This document shows positions 14,573 to 22,796 of a stretch of DNA of 64,000 nt, in pieces. The notes below the pieces were generated by a model that did not search any database, had not been told where the DNA came from, and saw only the letters and a program-made list of their open reading frames with translations. The stretch covers positions 1 through 64,000 of IMG/VR virus record IMGVR_UViG_3300028837_000875. One strand, written 5' to 3'. The translations under genes were made by a program, and so were the position numbers. Each line of letters begins with the position of its first letter. Positions within the stretch are counted from its first letter, which is position 1. This stretch comes from a virus.

Positions 14573-15262
14573 ATGCCACCTAAGGGCTATAAACAACATG
14601 AGGAGACAAAAGAAAAAATAGCTGCTTGGAATAGAGGTAAGAAAAGAAGTACTCAGACCAAAGCAAAGCTATCAAAAGCTTTGAAAGAGAAATGGAAGGA
14701 TAAAGTTTATCGAAAGAAGTTGATTAAAAAAGCACAAGGACGGAAGTTGAGTACAGAGCATAAGAAAAAAATTTCTCAGTCTTTGAAAATAACAAGAGCA
14801 GAAAAGAAGTTTAGTTCTGAACGCAACAAGAAAGTTTCTAAAGGCTTGAAGCAATTTTGGGCAAGTCTTACATCTCAAGAAAAAACTGAACGCTTGAAAG
14901 GATTTATACAGGCGGGCGCAAGAGCAAGAGGATTTTTCAATACTAAAATAGAACAAATAACAGAGGCATTTCTTAAACGTATAAAAGTTGAGTATACAAA
15001 GCAGAAGATGTTTTGTTCTGGAAATAGAAGAGCAATTGGTGACTTCTATCTTCCAAAATTCAATTTGGTATTGGAGTGTGATGGAGAATATTGGCATTCA
15101 GTGTTAGAACAAAAACAAAAGGATAAAATGAAAGATAGATTTTATCATAGTCTTGGACTGAAAGTCATAAGACTAAGCGAAAAGGAAATCATTAACAATC
15201 TACGATATTCTTTTTTGAAAAAACTGCGATTGATTCTTGTGAAAAGAAAAGGAGTGGCCTAA
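14573..15262 (+). CDS. Freestanding homing-endonuclease-like protein (NUMOD repeats plus Vsr-like nuclease), 229 aa
   Basis: The N-terminal 110 residues repeat short K/S-rich helices of the NUMOD3 DNA-binding type (HEETKEKIAAWNRGKK, TQTKAKLSKALKEKW, TEHKKKISQSLK). The C-terminal domain has IGDFYLPKFNLVLECDGEYW, then a QKxKDxxKDR run and VIRLSEKEI, the pattern of Vsr/EDxHD-type nucleases. Such enzymes cut DNA lacking the insertion and spread by repair. It sits between head genes and ends in a TAATG overlap with the next gene. Confidence 0.75.
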   Translation: MPPKGYKQHEETKEKIAAWNRGKKRSTQTKAKLSKALKEKWKDKVYRKKLIKKAQGRKLSTEHKKKISQSLKITRAEKKFSSERNKKVSKGLKQFWASLTSQEKTERLKGFIQAGARARGFFNTKIEQITEAFLKRIKVEYTKQKMFCSGNRRAIGDFYLPKFNLVLECDGEYWHSVLEQKQKDKMKDRFYHSLGLKVIRLSEKEIINNLRYSFLKKLRLILVKRKGVA

Positions 15263-18200
15263 TGGCTGAAGTTCCTAATATTGCTTCAATGGATTTTAAG
15301 AAAGTTGATGATGAAGTTTTATCCAGAAGTTTCAATACTGTCAATGCTTGGTATGCTTCAATCAAGCAAGGTAAAAAACTCAAACATTCTTTAGACACTA
15401 TTATTCGTTTGGGTGTGCAGATAATGACCGAGTTGTTGCGTAGAGGAAAAGTAACTTTTCATCCTGAAGAAATGAAACAGGTATCTCGTGAATTCTCTGC
15501 TAAGGTGCTTGATAAAATAGTAAAGCAGAAAGTAAACGTTGAGCCGCCTTACGGAGATTTGATAGCAGAAGGCAAAGCCAAAGGATTACTTCTTGGCGAG
15601 GATATCCCGCTTGATAAGATATATCTATTTGTGCAAGACGGAAAAGCTTTGGGATATGTTCGCTTTGGTGCAATGCCATCAATCGAGAGCAAGCCAGGTT
15701 CTGGAGCAGCGTTTGGAACTTACCATTATAAAATTGTTGGAGATGATTTTAAGAAGTATCAAAAGATTCATCGCGTATCGGATGAAGAAAAAGAGCAACT
15801 TTGGCCTAAGAATAAAATACTTTGGCTTTATCCGGTACGCGACTTTTTTCCATTAGATAAGCCTATTCAACTTTCAACAAATCTTGATACGACTCTGCCT
15901 GAAGGATTGAAGCCAGAAGATTTGACTCCTGATTATCTAAAGCAAATTAACAGCATGACGCTTGTCAAGATTCACGGCTGGTTGCATTCAGGATTCTTTC
16001 AAGCTCAGAAAAGAAAAGAAGCTATTGAAAGATGGGTAAATGCACATGCGTTTGTAGTAGATGAAATGATAAACAGAAAAATGGAACATCGTCCTTGGTC
16101 AGAGCTTGATGAATTCTCTAAACAATATCAGACTCATAAGTTTGAAAGAGCCATTGATTATCTGCAAGATTTTCTGATTCGTAAGCCTTATGCTTTGGCT
16201 GCTGGCTCTGTCTTTGTCTCAGGTGAAGGAAATGATTTGGATGTGGTAATAAGAGATGAAGAGAATCAGTATTTCAAAGAAGCTGTTCTTCACTTCATGT
16301 CTAAATCTAATCTTAAAGCTGATATGGTTTTTGGTGCTTGGACTTCATCTTTCACAAACAATGTTTCACTATATGATTATGGATTGACTCGAAATCCGAG
16401 AAGTGAAATGTTCCTCTCTAAGATAAAACTTCATGGACTTGATTTACAATTACCTTCGTTTGTAAATTCACAGCCAAGAGTGTTTATCAAACAGCGTGAT
16501 ACAAAGTTGCTTTTCTGGATAAGAGAAGATATAACAAAAGAAAGAGATGGAATTGTAGAGTTTAAAATCAAGCAGATGCTCCCGCTTTATTATGATGCTA
16601 AATTTGATTATGGACTTTATGTTCCATCAGATTATAAGCCGATATACTGGGATGTATATCTTAGAGAGCCAGAGCCTGAGATGATTACTATGTCTATTGT
16701 TCAGAGCAGACATGAAGTTAGACTTGCACGTGGTATAAAGATAATGAGATATTTTCAAACTATGAAGCCTGCAAAAGCAGCAAAGCCAGGAGAGCCGGCT
16801 ACGTTTGATTTCTATCTTGCTGTTTTTAAGTCGAGAGATTTCCCTGTGTTTTTGCAAAAAAAATACGACGGAGCTAATCTTGAAATTCATCGTTCTGGAA
16901 ATGACGTAAAGATATGGACTGAGGACGGAGTTGATGTCACACATCGTTTGCCAGGAACTGTTGAAGAAATAAAGAAACTCAATCATAATAAGTTTGCTGC
17001 TCTTGCTGAGGCAGAATTTTGGAAAGGAAAGTTTCATTATCCGAGAGAAAGAGCCGCTGGTTATCTCATGTCAAAAGATAAGCCAGATGATTCTAATATC
17101 GTTTTGAATTTTTATGATGTAGTTGCTACTGGGTCTCATGGAGACGTATCAGGAAAGAACATGATTGAAAGAGATAAAGTTCTTGATACGTTTGATTTCA
17201 AGCAGTCCACAATTGGTGTGCCTGATTTGAAATATAGATTGAATCGTGCTCCAAGCAAGATGGCAAAGAACGCAAGTGAATTGAAAACAAAATCAGAAGA
17301 GTTGAGATTTGCTGCTGGCTCAGAAGGAATAGTTGCTAAGCCGTTTTGGGGAGTCTATGATTTATCTGGTAGAAGAAAAGAACAAATCAAATTTCATAAC
17401 TCAGTCATCTTTGTTGCAAGAGTGTTGAAGCGAAATCAAACAAAGACGCCCGGAGTGTATACTTATAAATGGGCTATAAAATCTGGACCGCTTAAAGCAC
17501 GAGAGCAACACGCTGTGATGATAAACAATGAAGAATATATTCATGGTGGCAATACTGATTCTACTGATTTCAAATTGAGCAAAGGTGATTTGATTGTCAT
17601 CGAAGCAGAAACATTCAATAAAGTTTATTATGAGAAAGATGATACTGTTAAAGTTTCTGCTTGGGTTCCTCGCGTGCTTGAACAAAAAGCAGATAAGGGA
17701 GTTGATTCAGTAAAGAGTGTGATGAAAGAAGCTCAGAACAATCGTGTATTGACAATCAAGAAAGTTCACAAAGATGGCTCTGAATCTTATCTTCCACAAG
17801 AAGCTTTCAAATTGAATACTGAACATACAGCTTTATTGCGCCTATCTGCTCTTGAGGAAGAACATGGTATATTACCATTGATTGAGAGCTTAGAGGACAT
17901 TAGGACCGAAGAGGAGGCCATTTTACAGAGGTATTCAAGGGATATTCCTGTGCCGTCCGATATCAAAGCAAAAGAGAGCAAGTGGAATTCAATCTCATTA
18001 GATGAACTTGAAAAAATGAATCCAAGTAGTTTGCCGAAAGGATTTTTTGTTATTGTCGACCATTATCGTGGTAAGAGTGTACATGGGGATTTAAGAGGCA
18101 AGGAAAATGGTACGGCAGATGGCTGGACAATATCAAATGCTTGGGCAGGAAAGATAAAAGAGCCAGTTGATTCTTTCAGTGAAGCTCAAGCGATTCAATC

Positions 18201-19269
18201 AGATAAATCTGTTTGGAAATTCAATCCTGATATGCCACCAACTAAACATGTGTTTGCTACTCCAAAGCCTCCGCATCCTTTAGGCTGGTTGACTCAAGTC
18301 AAGAACATTCATAAGGAAGGAGAAGTTGGAGCCACTCGTTTTGAAGAAGGATTGTTTTATGGAAAAGACTGGGGCTTACGCTATCACGGTGCAGGAGGCA
18401 AAGGCTCTCATGGAACTTCAAAGCCTTGGTTCTTTGAGTATTTTCTGCGCGGAAGAAAATTCAATTGCAAGATAGTTTTCAGATTGCTTGAAGCTCCAAA
18501 AGGTGGAGGCAGAAAAGTAGAGAAAGGAATTTTCTGGCAAGCTTGGATTGCTAAAGACCAGTTTCCATATATCCTCACTCGCTCAGCAAGAACAAAAAGA
18601 GATTGGCTACCGCCACATGGGCGTTCTGCTATTCCTCCTGAATTAGAAGTTCTAATTCCAAATGAATTGAAATGGTGGAATCTTCCCAAAGGTCATTCAA
18701 AAGAAAAGATGCTCGACACAATTGACAAAGCTTATAATCACTTAATTGATGAAGGATGGATTGCAGCAAGAAAACTTCCAGTGCGCGAAGAACAAACGCA
18801 ATCTTTGGAAGGAAAGAAAGTTCCTTTCATACTTCAATATGAGTGGTGGAAAGGTCCTGAAGTAATTAGAGGCATGAGGCAGAACAAATTTTTCATCAAG
18901 CTTCAGGACAATTCAAATGTTCAAGCAATATCTTTCCTTGAGAAAAAGCCAGTGTTGACAACAGAAGATGCTGGCATTGCAGCAACAATGCACAAAGTTT
19001 CTCACGGACCAAAACGTGGAATGAAGCCAATAGACTGGATGCGATTTGAAGGAGAGATAGGTCCGGGTGAGCCTGGACATCCTTTAGAAATAAAAAAATT
19101 GCCTCTACATGTAGAAATTATGGACAGAGGTAGTGTTCAAGTTATTGAGGATGGAGAGCTTTTCAAATCACTTCAGTTTGATGGCAAACTCTTAAAGGGA
19201 TATTACGTTATGAGACGTGAAGGTCCAGATTCCAAACTATGGGTTTGGCAGAAGTCAAAGCTTCCATAA
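15262..19269 (+). CDS. Giant multidomain protein: nucleotidyltransferase-like, ATP-dependent ligase-like and 3'-phosphoesterase-like domains, 1335 aa
   Basis: Several nucleic-acid-repair modules are visible in order. Residues 313-330 (AAGSVFVSGEGNDLDVVI) look like a Pol-beta-type nucleotidyltransferase with D325/D327. Residues 530-720 look like a covalent nucleotidyltransferase: motif I KYDG at 534-537, EDGVDVT at 554, EGIVAKP at 688-694, and KEQIKFHN as a motif-V-like segment. Residues 925-960 (FFVIVDHYRG ... VHGDLRG) resemble the LigD 3'-phosphoesterase core, H...H-x-D-x-R. The C-terminal 350 residues are unassigned. It lies between MuF and the capsid protease, where such a protein is unexpected; packaging in the virion is possible but not shown. 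Confidence 0.65.
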   Translation: MAEVPNIASMDFKKVDDEVLSRSFNTVNAWYASIKQGKKLKHSLDTIIRLGVQIMTELLRRGKVTFHPEEMKQVSREFSAKVLDKIVKQKVNVEPPYGDLIAEGKAKGLLLGEDIPLDKIYLFVQDGKALGYVRFGAMPSIESKPGSGAAFGTYHYKIVGDDFKKYQKIHRVSDEEKEQLWPKNKILWLYPVRDFFPLDKPIQLSTNLDTTLPEGLKPEDLTPDYLKQINSMTLVKIHGWLHSGFFQAQKRKEAIERWVNAHAFVVDEMINRKMEHRPWSELDEFSKQYQTHKFERAIDYLQDFLIRKPYALAAGSVFVSGEGNDLDVVIRDEENQYFKEAVLHFMSKSNLKADMVFGAWTSSFTNNVSLYDYGLTRNPRSEMFLSKIKLHGLDLQLPSFVNSQPRVFIKQRDTKLLFWIREDITKERDGIVEFKIKQMLPLYYDAKFDYGLYVPSDYKPIYWDVYLREPEPEMITMSIVQSRHEVRLARGIKIMRYFQTMKPAKAAKPGEPATFDFYLAVFKSRDFPVFLQKKYDGANLEIHRSGNDVKIWTEDGVDVTHRLPGTVEEIKKLNHNKFAALAEAEFWKGKFHYPRERAAGYLMSKDKPDDSNIVLNFYDVVATGSHGDVSGKNMIERDKVLDTFDFKQSTIGVPDLKYRLNRAPSKMAKNASELKTKSEELRFAAGSEGIVAKPFWGVYDLSGRRKEQIKFHNSVIFVARVLKRNQTKTPGVYTYKWAIKSGPLKAREQHAVMINNEEYIHGGNTDSTDFKLSKGDLIVIEAETFNKVYYEKDDTVKVSAWVPRVLEQKADKGVDSVKSVMKEAQNNRVLTIKKVHKDGSESYLPQEAFKLNTEHTALLRLSALEEEHGILPLIESLEDIRTEEEAILQRYSRDIPVPSDIKAKESKWNSISLDELEKMNPSSLPKGFFVIVDHYRGKSVHGDLRGKENGTADGWTISNAWAGKIKEPVDSFSEAQAIQSDKSVWKFNPDMPPTKHVFATPKPPHPLGWLTQVKNIHKEGEVGATRFEEGLFYGKDWGLRYHGAGGKGSHGTSKPWFFEYFLRGRKFNCKIVFRLLEAPKGGGRKVEKGIFWQAWIAKDQFPYILTRSARTKRDWLPPHGRSAIPPELEVLIPNELKWWNLPKGHSKEKMLDTIDKAYNHLIDEGWIAARKLPVREEQTQSLEGKKVPFILQYEWWKGPEVIRGMRQNKFFIKLQDNSNVQAISFLEKKPVLTTEDAGIAATMHKVSHGPKRGMKPIDWMRFEGEIGPGEPGHPLEIKKLPLHVEIMDRGSVQVIEDGELFKSLQFDGKLLKGYYVMRREGPDSKLWVWQKSKLP

Positions 19270-19301
19270 AACCTGCATAAGCCAAAGAGCGGTAGACAAA
19301 T

Positions 19302-19382
19302 GTGCTGGTAAGAAAAATTTTAATTGCAAAAGCCTTGAAAGGTAGTAATATTCTTAGAGTAGTCAAGAGGAATAAGAGTTGA
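19302..19382 (+). CDS. Possible small basic ORF, 26 aa
   Basis: GTG at 19302 opens 26 codons (MLVRKILIAKALKGSNILRV...) and the TGA overlaps the TTG start of the next gene (TTGA), a typical coupling. The ribosome site (AGAGCGGTAG) is weak, so this remains tentative. It fills most of the gap after the giant gene. Confidence 0.3.
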   Translation: MLVRKILIAKALKGSNILRVVKRNKS

Positions 19383-19573
19383 CAGAAACAACTAAAGAGA
19401 AAACAGAAATAGAATTTAAAGATGAACAAGGAAAAGTTTGTAAAGTTGAAGTGAAAGAAATTTCAATTCCTGAAAATTTCGATTCTATACTTATCAATTT
19501 TAAGACAAATCAAGGCACTGTGAAGCGTTATCTTCTCAGGCGAACAAAAAGAGACAGATTGGTGCTGACATAA
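19379..19573 (+). CDS. Hypothetical protein, 64 aa
   Basis: TTG start preceded by AAGAGGAATAAGAG. The product is short, with alternating beta-like and charged residues (KVEVKEISIPENFDSILINF) and a basic end. It is compact and probably a small beta-fold. No family recognised. It lies immediately before the hairpin-controlled protease-scaffold gene. Confidence 0.55.
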   Translation: MTETTKEKTEIEFKDEQGKVCKVEVKEISIPENFDSILINFKTNQGTVKRYLLRRTKRDRLVLT

Positions 19574-19605
19574 TCTGGTTAGCTCTTTAGCGAATACAAG
19601 TAGTG

Positions 19606-19645
19606 ACGAGCAACCCTAAAGTTTTTGACAAGGAGGTTGCTCGTG
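19606..19645 (+). promoter_or_regulatory. RNA hairpin occluding the start of the protease-scaffold gene
   Basis: ACGAGCAACC (19606-19615) is exactly complementary to GGTTGCTCGT (19635-19644); extending outward adds two more pairs across one mismatch. The 3' arm covers the last two bases of the AGGAGG ribosome site (19631-19636) and the first two bases of the GTG start (19643). The 19-nt loop contains the rest of the ribosome site. This would act as a translational operator or thermosensor. Confidence 0.55.
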
Positions 19646-21034
19646 ACCAAGACAGCCGCTAAACCAGCTTTGATTTTAAGACGCAAACTTGCGTTAAAAG
19701 TTGGTGTACACAACGGCATCAATTATTCAGAGGATGAAGTACGCAAGCTTTATCTTCGGTACCAGCAACTCGAGTCCAAGCCTTTTGAGCAACTCTCAAT
19801 GGAGGAAGTACACGCCTTCGATTTATTCAAAGGTGGAGATGAGGACCACAAAGACTCAACTGGGACTTGGGTCGGAAGCGTCAAAGATGTGTACTGGGAT
19901 GATACGTCAAAAGGATTTGGATTTGACAAGTGGAATATCGTAGATGAAGATTTTGCGAGAAAGATTGAATTTCAAAAGTCACGCGGTAAAGCTTCGTTTG
20001 GAGTTTCTCCGCGTTTGAATGTGTTGCGCAAAGGAACAGATGCAACGGATATACTTCCGAAGAATATTGGCATCGTCTTGAATCCAGCAGGAGGCGAGGA
20101 TTTGATGCTGAGCAGAGATTCGGACAATGCTGATTATGAATTAAGGGAAGATATAATTCAAGAGTTGACACTGTCAGAACAAGAGTCCATTCAAAGAGGA
20201 GGAGAATTGAACATGGACGAGAAGCAGATTGCGGAAGCTCTCGGTAAAGTTGGCGAAGCGATTGAAGGAATCAATACTAGGCTTGATAAAGTTGAGAATG
20301 CAAAGAGAGAAGCAGAATTAAAAGCTAAAGAAGATGAAATGAAACTCAAATGCGAGGCTCTTGAAGCCGAAAAAGTAAAGCTTGAAACTGAGCTGGCCAA
20401 GAAGAAAGAGGAAGAGGAAAAGATGCAGGCCGGCAAAGGTAAAGGCAAGGACAAAGAAGATGAAGAAAAAATGAGTGATGAAGAAAAAGCAGCACTCGCC
20501 AAGAAGAAAGAGGAAGAGGAAAAGATGCAGGCAGGTCCAGGCAAAGACAAGAAGTACAAGTATTACGGTGCCGCGTCTGCCAGGGATTCTCTCCTGAAGA
20601 AATTCGCTGTCACTCCGGACCTTCGTCTCATGGACGAGCAGTCCATCAATCGCGTTGCCGAGGACATCGTAAACGCGGCTAAAATTTTCGATGCAACTTT
20701 CACGCTTGAGAAAGCACAGAAAGGCATCGAGGAACTTCAGGCAATTCTTTTGAATCTGCCTTCAAACGCGCAGGAAGAGAAAGCACTCATGGAGCACGTA
20801 GAGGAAACTCTTTCGAGCGTAAGCCAGCAGATTGTAGGCAAACTTGATGATAAATTGAATTCGGGTTCAAGTCAGGGCAGAAGAAAAGGTCTCGTCCTTG
20901 GTGATGAAGAGGGAAGAGCAGACGAAACTCTTTCTGGAAAAGGAAATTCCGGCAATCAGAATCAGCCGGTCACCAAGCAGGATGTATTGAATGACATTTC
21001 TTCGAGCCTTTGCAAAGGACTCGGAATCAAGTAG
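19643..21034 (+). CDS. Capsid maturation protease fused to scaffold domain, 463 aa
   Basis: GTG at 19643 with AGGAGG at 19631-19636. The first 180 residues look like a prohead protease: a candidate catalytic His in GGDEDHKDSTGTWVG and a Ser in RGKASFGVSPRL, with GIVLNPAGGEDLML following. The next 130 residues are a charged coiled coil with low complexity, as in scaffolding proteins, and the C-terminus has a helical region and a Gly/Asn-rich tail. A second ribosome site and ATG inside the gene (20213) would give the scaffold alone. The position directly upstream of the capsid gene supports the assignment. Confidence 0.75.
   Translation: MTKTAAKPALILRRKLALKVGVHNGINYSEDEVRKLYLRYQQLESKPFEQLSMEEVHAFDLFKGGDEDHKDSTGTWVGSVKDVYWDDTSKGFGFDKWNIVDEDFARKIEFQKSRGKASFGVSPRLNVLRKGTDATDILPKNIGIVLNPAGGEDLMLSRDSDNADYELREDIIQELTLSEQESIQRGGELNMDEKQIAEALGKVGEAIEGINTRLDKVENAKREAELKAKEDEMKLKCEALEAEKVKLETELAKKKEEEEKMQAGKGKGKDKEDEEKMSDEEKAALAKKKEEEEKMQAGPGKDKKYKYYGAASARDSLLKKFAVTPDLRLMDEQSINRVAEDIVNAAKIFDATFTLEKAQKGIEELQAILLNLPSNAQEEKALMEHVEETLSSVSQQIVGKLDDKLNSGSSQGRRKGLVLGDEEGRADETLSGKGNSGNQNQPVTKQDVLNDISSSLCKGLGIK
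20213..21034 (+). CDS. Nested scaffold protein from an internal in-frame start, 273 aa
   Basis: ATG at 20213 lies in the frame of the protease-scaffold gene and is preceded by AGAGGAGGAGAATTGA, a strong ribosome site. The product starts MDEKQIAEALGKVGEAIEG and consists of the coiled coil and C-terminal region only. This is the lambda C/Nu3 arrangement, in which an internal start supplies excess scaffold. Confidence 0.6.
   Translation: MDEKQIAEALGKVGEAIEGINTRLDKVENAKREAELKAKEDEMKLKCEALEAEKVKLETELAKKKEEEEKMQAGKGKGKDKEDEEKMSDEEKAALAKKKEEEEKMQAGPGKDKKYKYYGAASARDSLLKKFAVTPDLRLMDEQSINRVAEDIVNAAKIFDATFTLEKAQKGIEELQAILLNLPSNAQEEKALMEHVEETLSSVSQQIVGKLDDKLNSGSSQGRRKGLVLGDEEGRADETLSGKGNSGNQNQPVTKQDVLNDISSSLCKGLGIK
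20396..20532 (+). repeat. 35-bp direct repeat pair inside the scaffold coding region
   Basis: A 35-nt stretch occurs identically at 20396-20430 and 20498-20532, 102 nt (34 codons) apart, encoding AKKKEEEEKMQAG twice. It reads as an in-frame duplication within the low-complexity coiled coil and could expand or contract by recombination. Confidence 0.8.
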
Positions 21035-21079
21035 GATTAAGGATATTAAGTTTCCAACTTTCAAGAAGGAGAATCAACA

Positions 21080-22414
21080 GTGAACTCGATGTGGGATTTG
21101 ATTCAACAGCGGGCTTCGGCAGAACTTCGCGGAGTTCGGCAGGAGCTTTCACTGGCTCTTGATACGACTACTGGTGGAGCACTTTCGCCAGAGTCTCTTG
21201 AGCCAAAGATTGTTGAGTTAGTCCGCAAGCTATCTCCGCTGGTAGCTGGACTGACAGTTATTCAGGCAGACGGAAAGACTCATGAGTACAATGAGAGAAG
21301 CGCACTTCCGTCCGCTGCATTCGAAGGCGAGAAAGCTGTAACTGGAACTTCGCAGTCTACTTATACACGTAGGCCAACTCCTCTGAAGATAATCAGAGCA
21401 AGGGGTGGAGTCACAGGATTCCAGCAGGCAGCGTCAAGGAAGTTCGTAAATTCTTATGTTAAAGAAATCGCTGGAGCCGCTCAGGCAATGGCGTGGGGAA
21501 TGGAATTTGGCGTAATGTGGGGCAACGCAACTTCGGACCAGTATCAGTACGATGGCCTCGACACGAAGATTATTACAAATAGACTTGAGAGAAATGCAGT
21601 TGTTACTCTCAGGCATCTTGATGAAGTCATTGATGCGATAATTGGAGTGGGTGCTCTCGACCCATCAAATATGGCGTTCTATCTGAGTCCTCAGATGCAC
21701 TCGAAAATTTCCTCGCTTGCTACTGAAGTGAGAAAAAATCTGCCAAGAATCAAGTACCCTGGCGGTCTGGAAATGGAGTCCTATCGAGAGATAGCACTCG
21801 TTGATTCTTCATTCTGCAAGCCCACCTCCCAGATGGGTGTAGTCACTGCTGCGGACGATGCCACGGTGGGTGGCTTAATTGCTGCTACTCAGTATCGTTA
21901 CAAAGTTGCTGCCGTTACTCGCTTCGGTGAACAGTGGGCAGGTGCAGAAGTAACGCACACCACAGGAGGCGGCATCACTTCAATCAAGCTTTCATTTACA
22001 GCTGTAGCCGATGCACAGTTGTACAAAGTGTACAGGACAATCGGAGGTGGCGGAGTAGGAACGGAAGTTCTTGCTGGAATATATGCTGCAAAGACGTACG
22101 ATGGTGATGGAACTATCACAGGTTACGTCGCCAGCATAATCGACATTGTTGCGGATGCTGCTCTGGGAACAGACACTCCGCTGGATTATACAAATCGTGA
22201 AGAGACAGTTTTCCTCGTGAATCGTGACCCTGAAATCTCGACAGAGATTGCGGGACTTATGAATGAGCAAGGAGAGAAAGTACAGAATCTGATTCAGATG
22301 CTTCCTCTTGCCAGGGTTAAGGACCAGGAAGAATTCTTGCTCCTGAGCTATCAGGCACTTATTTATAAGGGCGATATATTCAATGGTTTGCTGAGGCGCC
22401 TACGCACAGCGTAA
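21080..22414 (+). CDS. Major capsid protein, HK97 fold with an inserted Ig/Fn3-like domain, 444 aa
   Basis: GTG at 21080 after AAGGAGAATCAACA. The protein has HK97-type features: an N-terminal helical arm, KIVELVRKLSPLVAGLTVIQ, and GMEFGVMWGNAT in the A/P-domain region. The order protease-scaffold then capsid is typical. Residues about 265-350 (AATQYRYKVAAVTRFGEQWAG ... AQLYKVYRTIGGGG) look like a fibronectin-III/Ig-like domain inserted into the capsid fold, which would project from the capsid surface. GC content and codon use are higher than in neighbours, as expected for a highly expressed gene. Confidence 0.8.
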   Translation: MNSMWDLIQQRASAELRGVRQELSLALDTTTGGALSPESLEPKIVELVRKLSPLVAGLTVIQADGKTHEYNERSALPSAAFEGEKAVTGTSQSTYTRRPTPLKIIRARGGVTGFQQAASRKFVNSYVKEIAGAAQAMAWGMEFGVMWGNATSDQYQYDGLDTKIITNRLERNAVVTLRHLDEVIDAIIGVGALDPSNMAFYLSPQMHSKISSLATEVRKNLPRIKYPGGLEMESYREIALVDSSFCKPTSQMGVVTAADDATVGGLIAATQYRYKVAAVTRFGEQWAGAEVTHTTGGGITSIKLSFTAVADAQLYKVYRTIGGGGVGTEVLAGIYAAKTYDGDGTITGYVASIIDIVADAALGTDTPLDYTNREETVFLVNRDPEISTEIAGLMNEQGEKVQNLIQMLPLARVKDQEEFLLLSYQALIYKGDIFNGLLRRLRTA

Positions 22415-22460
22415 TTTGTTCTTTGAAATTTTTGAAAACTTCAAATTGAAGGAGAAACCT

Positions 22461-22772
22461 ATGGCTCTCTTTTTTGTGAAGGACATCAGGGCTGGTTCTG
22501 TCTTTGGGTATGTGATTAAAAATTACATAGTTGAAGTCAAAGACGAAGAGCACTTGAAAGCACTTAGGAAAGAGCCGGACAGGTTTCAAGAAGTAGTAGA
22601 CAAAAAGGAGGCGGCTAAAATGGCCGCCTCCTTATCTACTTCTGAAGCTGATATAGAGCCGGCAGAAGAAACTGAAGAACTTAAAGATGAAGATAAAGAG
22701 AAAGATGAGGAAGAGGAAGCAACCAAGAAAATTGCTGCTTCAAAGAAGCAAAAGAAGATTAAGAAAAGGTAG
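22461..22772 (+). CDS. Small acidic/basic-tailed head protein, 103 aa
   Basis: ATG at 22461 follows AAGGAGAAACCT; an earlier in-frame ATG at 22416 lacks a site. The N-terminal 50 residues are compact (FFVKDIRAGSVFGYVIKNYI) and the rest is a very acidic linker (DEDKEKDEEEEA) followed by a Lys-rich tail. It lies directly after the capsid gene, so a minor capsid or decoration role is plausible. The coding sequence contains an 11-bp perfect hairpin (22605-22633). Confidence 0.6.
   Translation: MALFFVKDIRAGSVFGYVIKNYIVEVKDEEHLKALRKEPDRFQEVVDKKEAAKMAASLSTSEADIEPAEETEELKDEDKEKDEEEEATKKIAASKKQKKIKKR
22605..22633 (+). other. 11-bp perfect stem-loop inside the coding region
   Basis: AAGGAGGCGGC (22605-22615) and GCCGCCTCCTT (22623-22633) pair perfectly around the 7-nt loop TAAAATG. 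The stem contains GGAGG. No long T-run follows, so it is not a classical terminator. It could slow RNase decay or lower expression of the genes after the capsid. Confidence 0.6.
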
Positions 22773-22796
22773 CTTTAATACAAGTGAGCTGGCATC

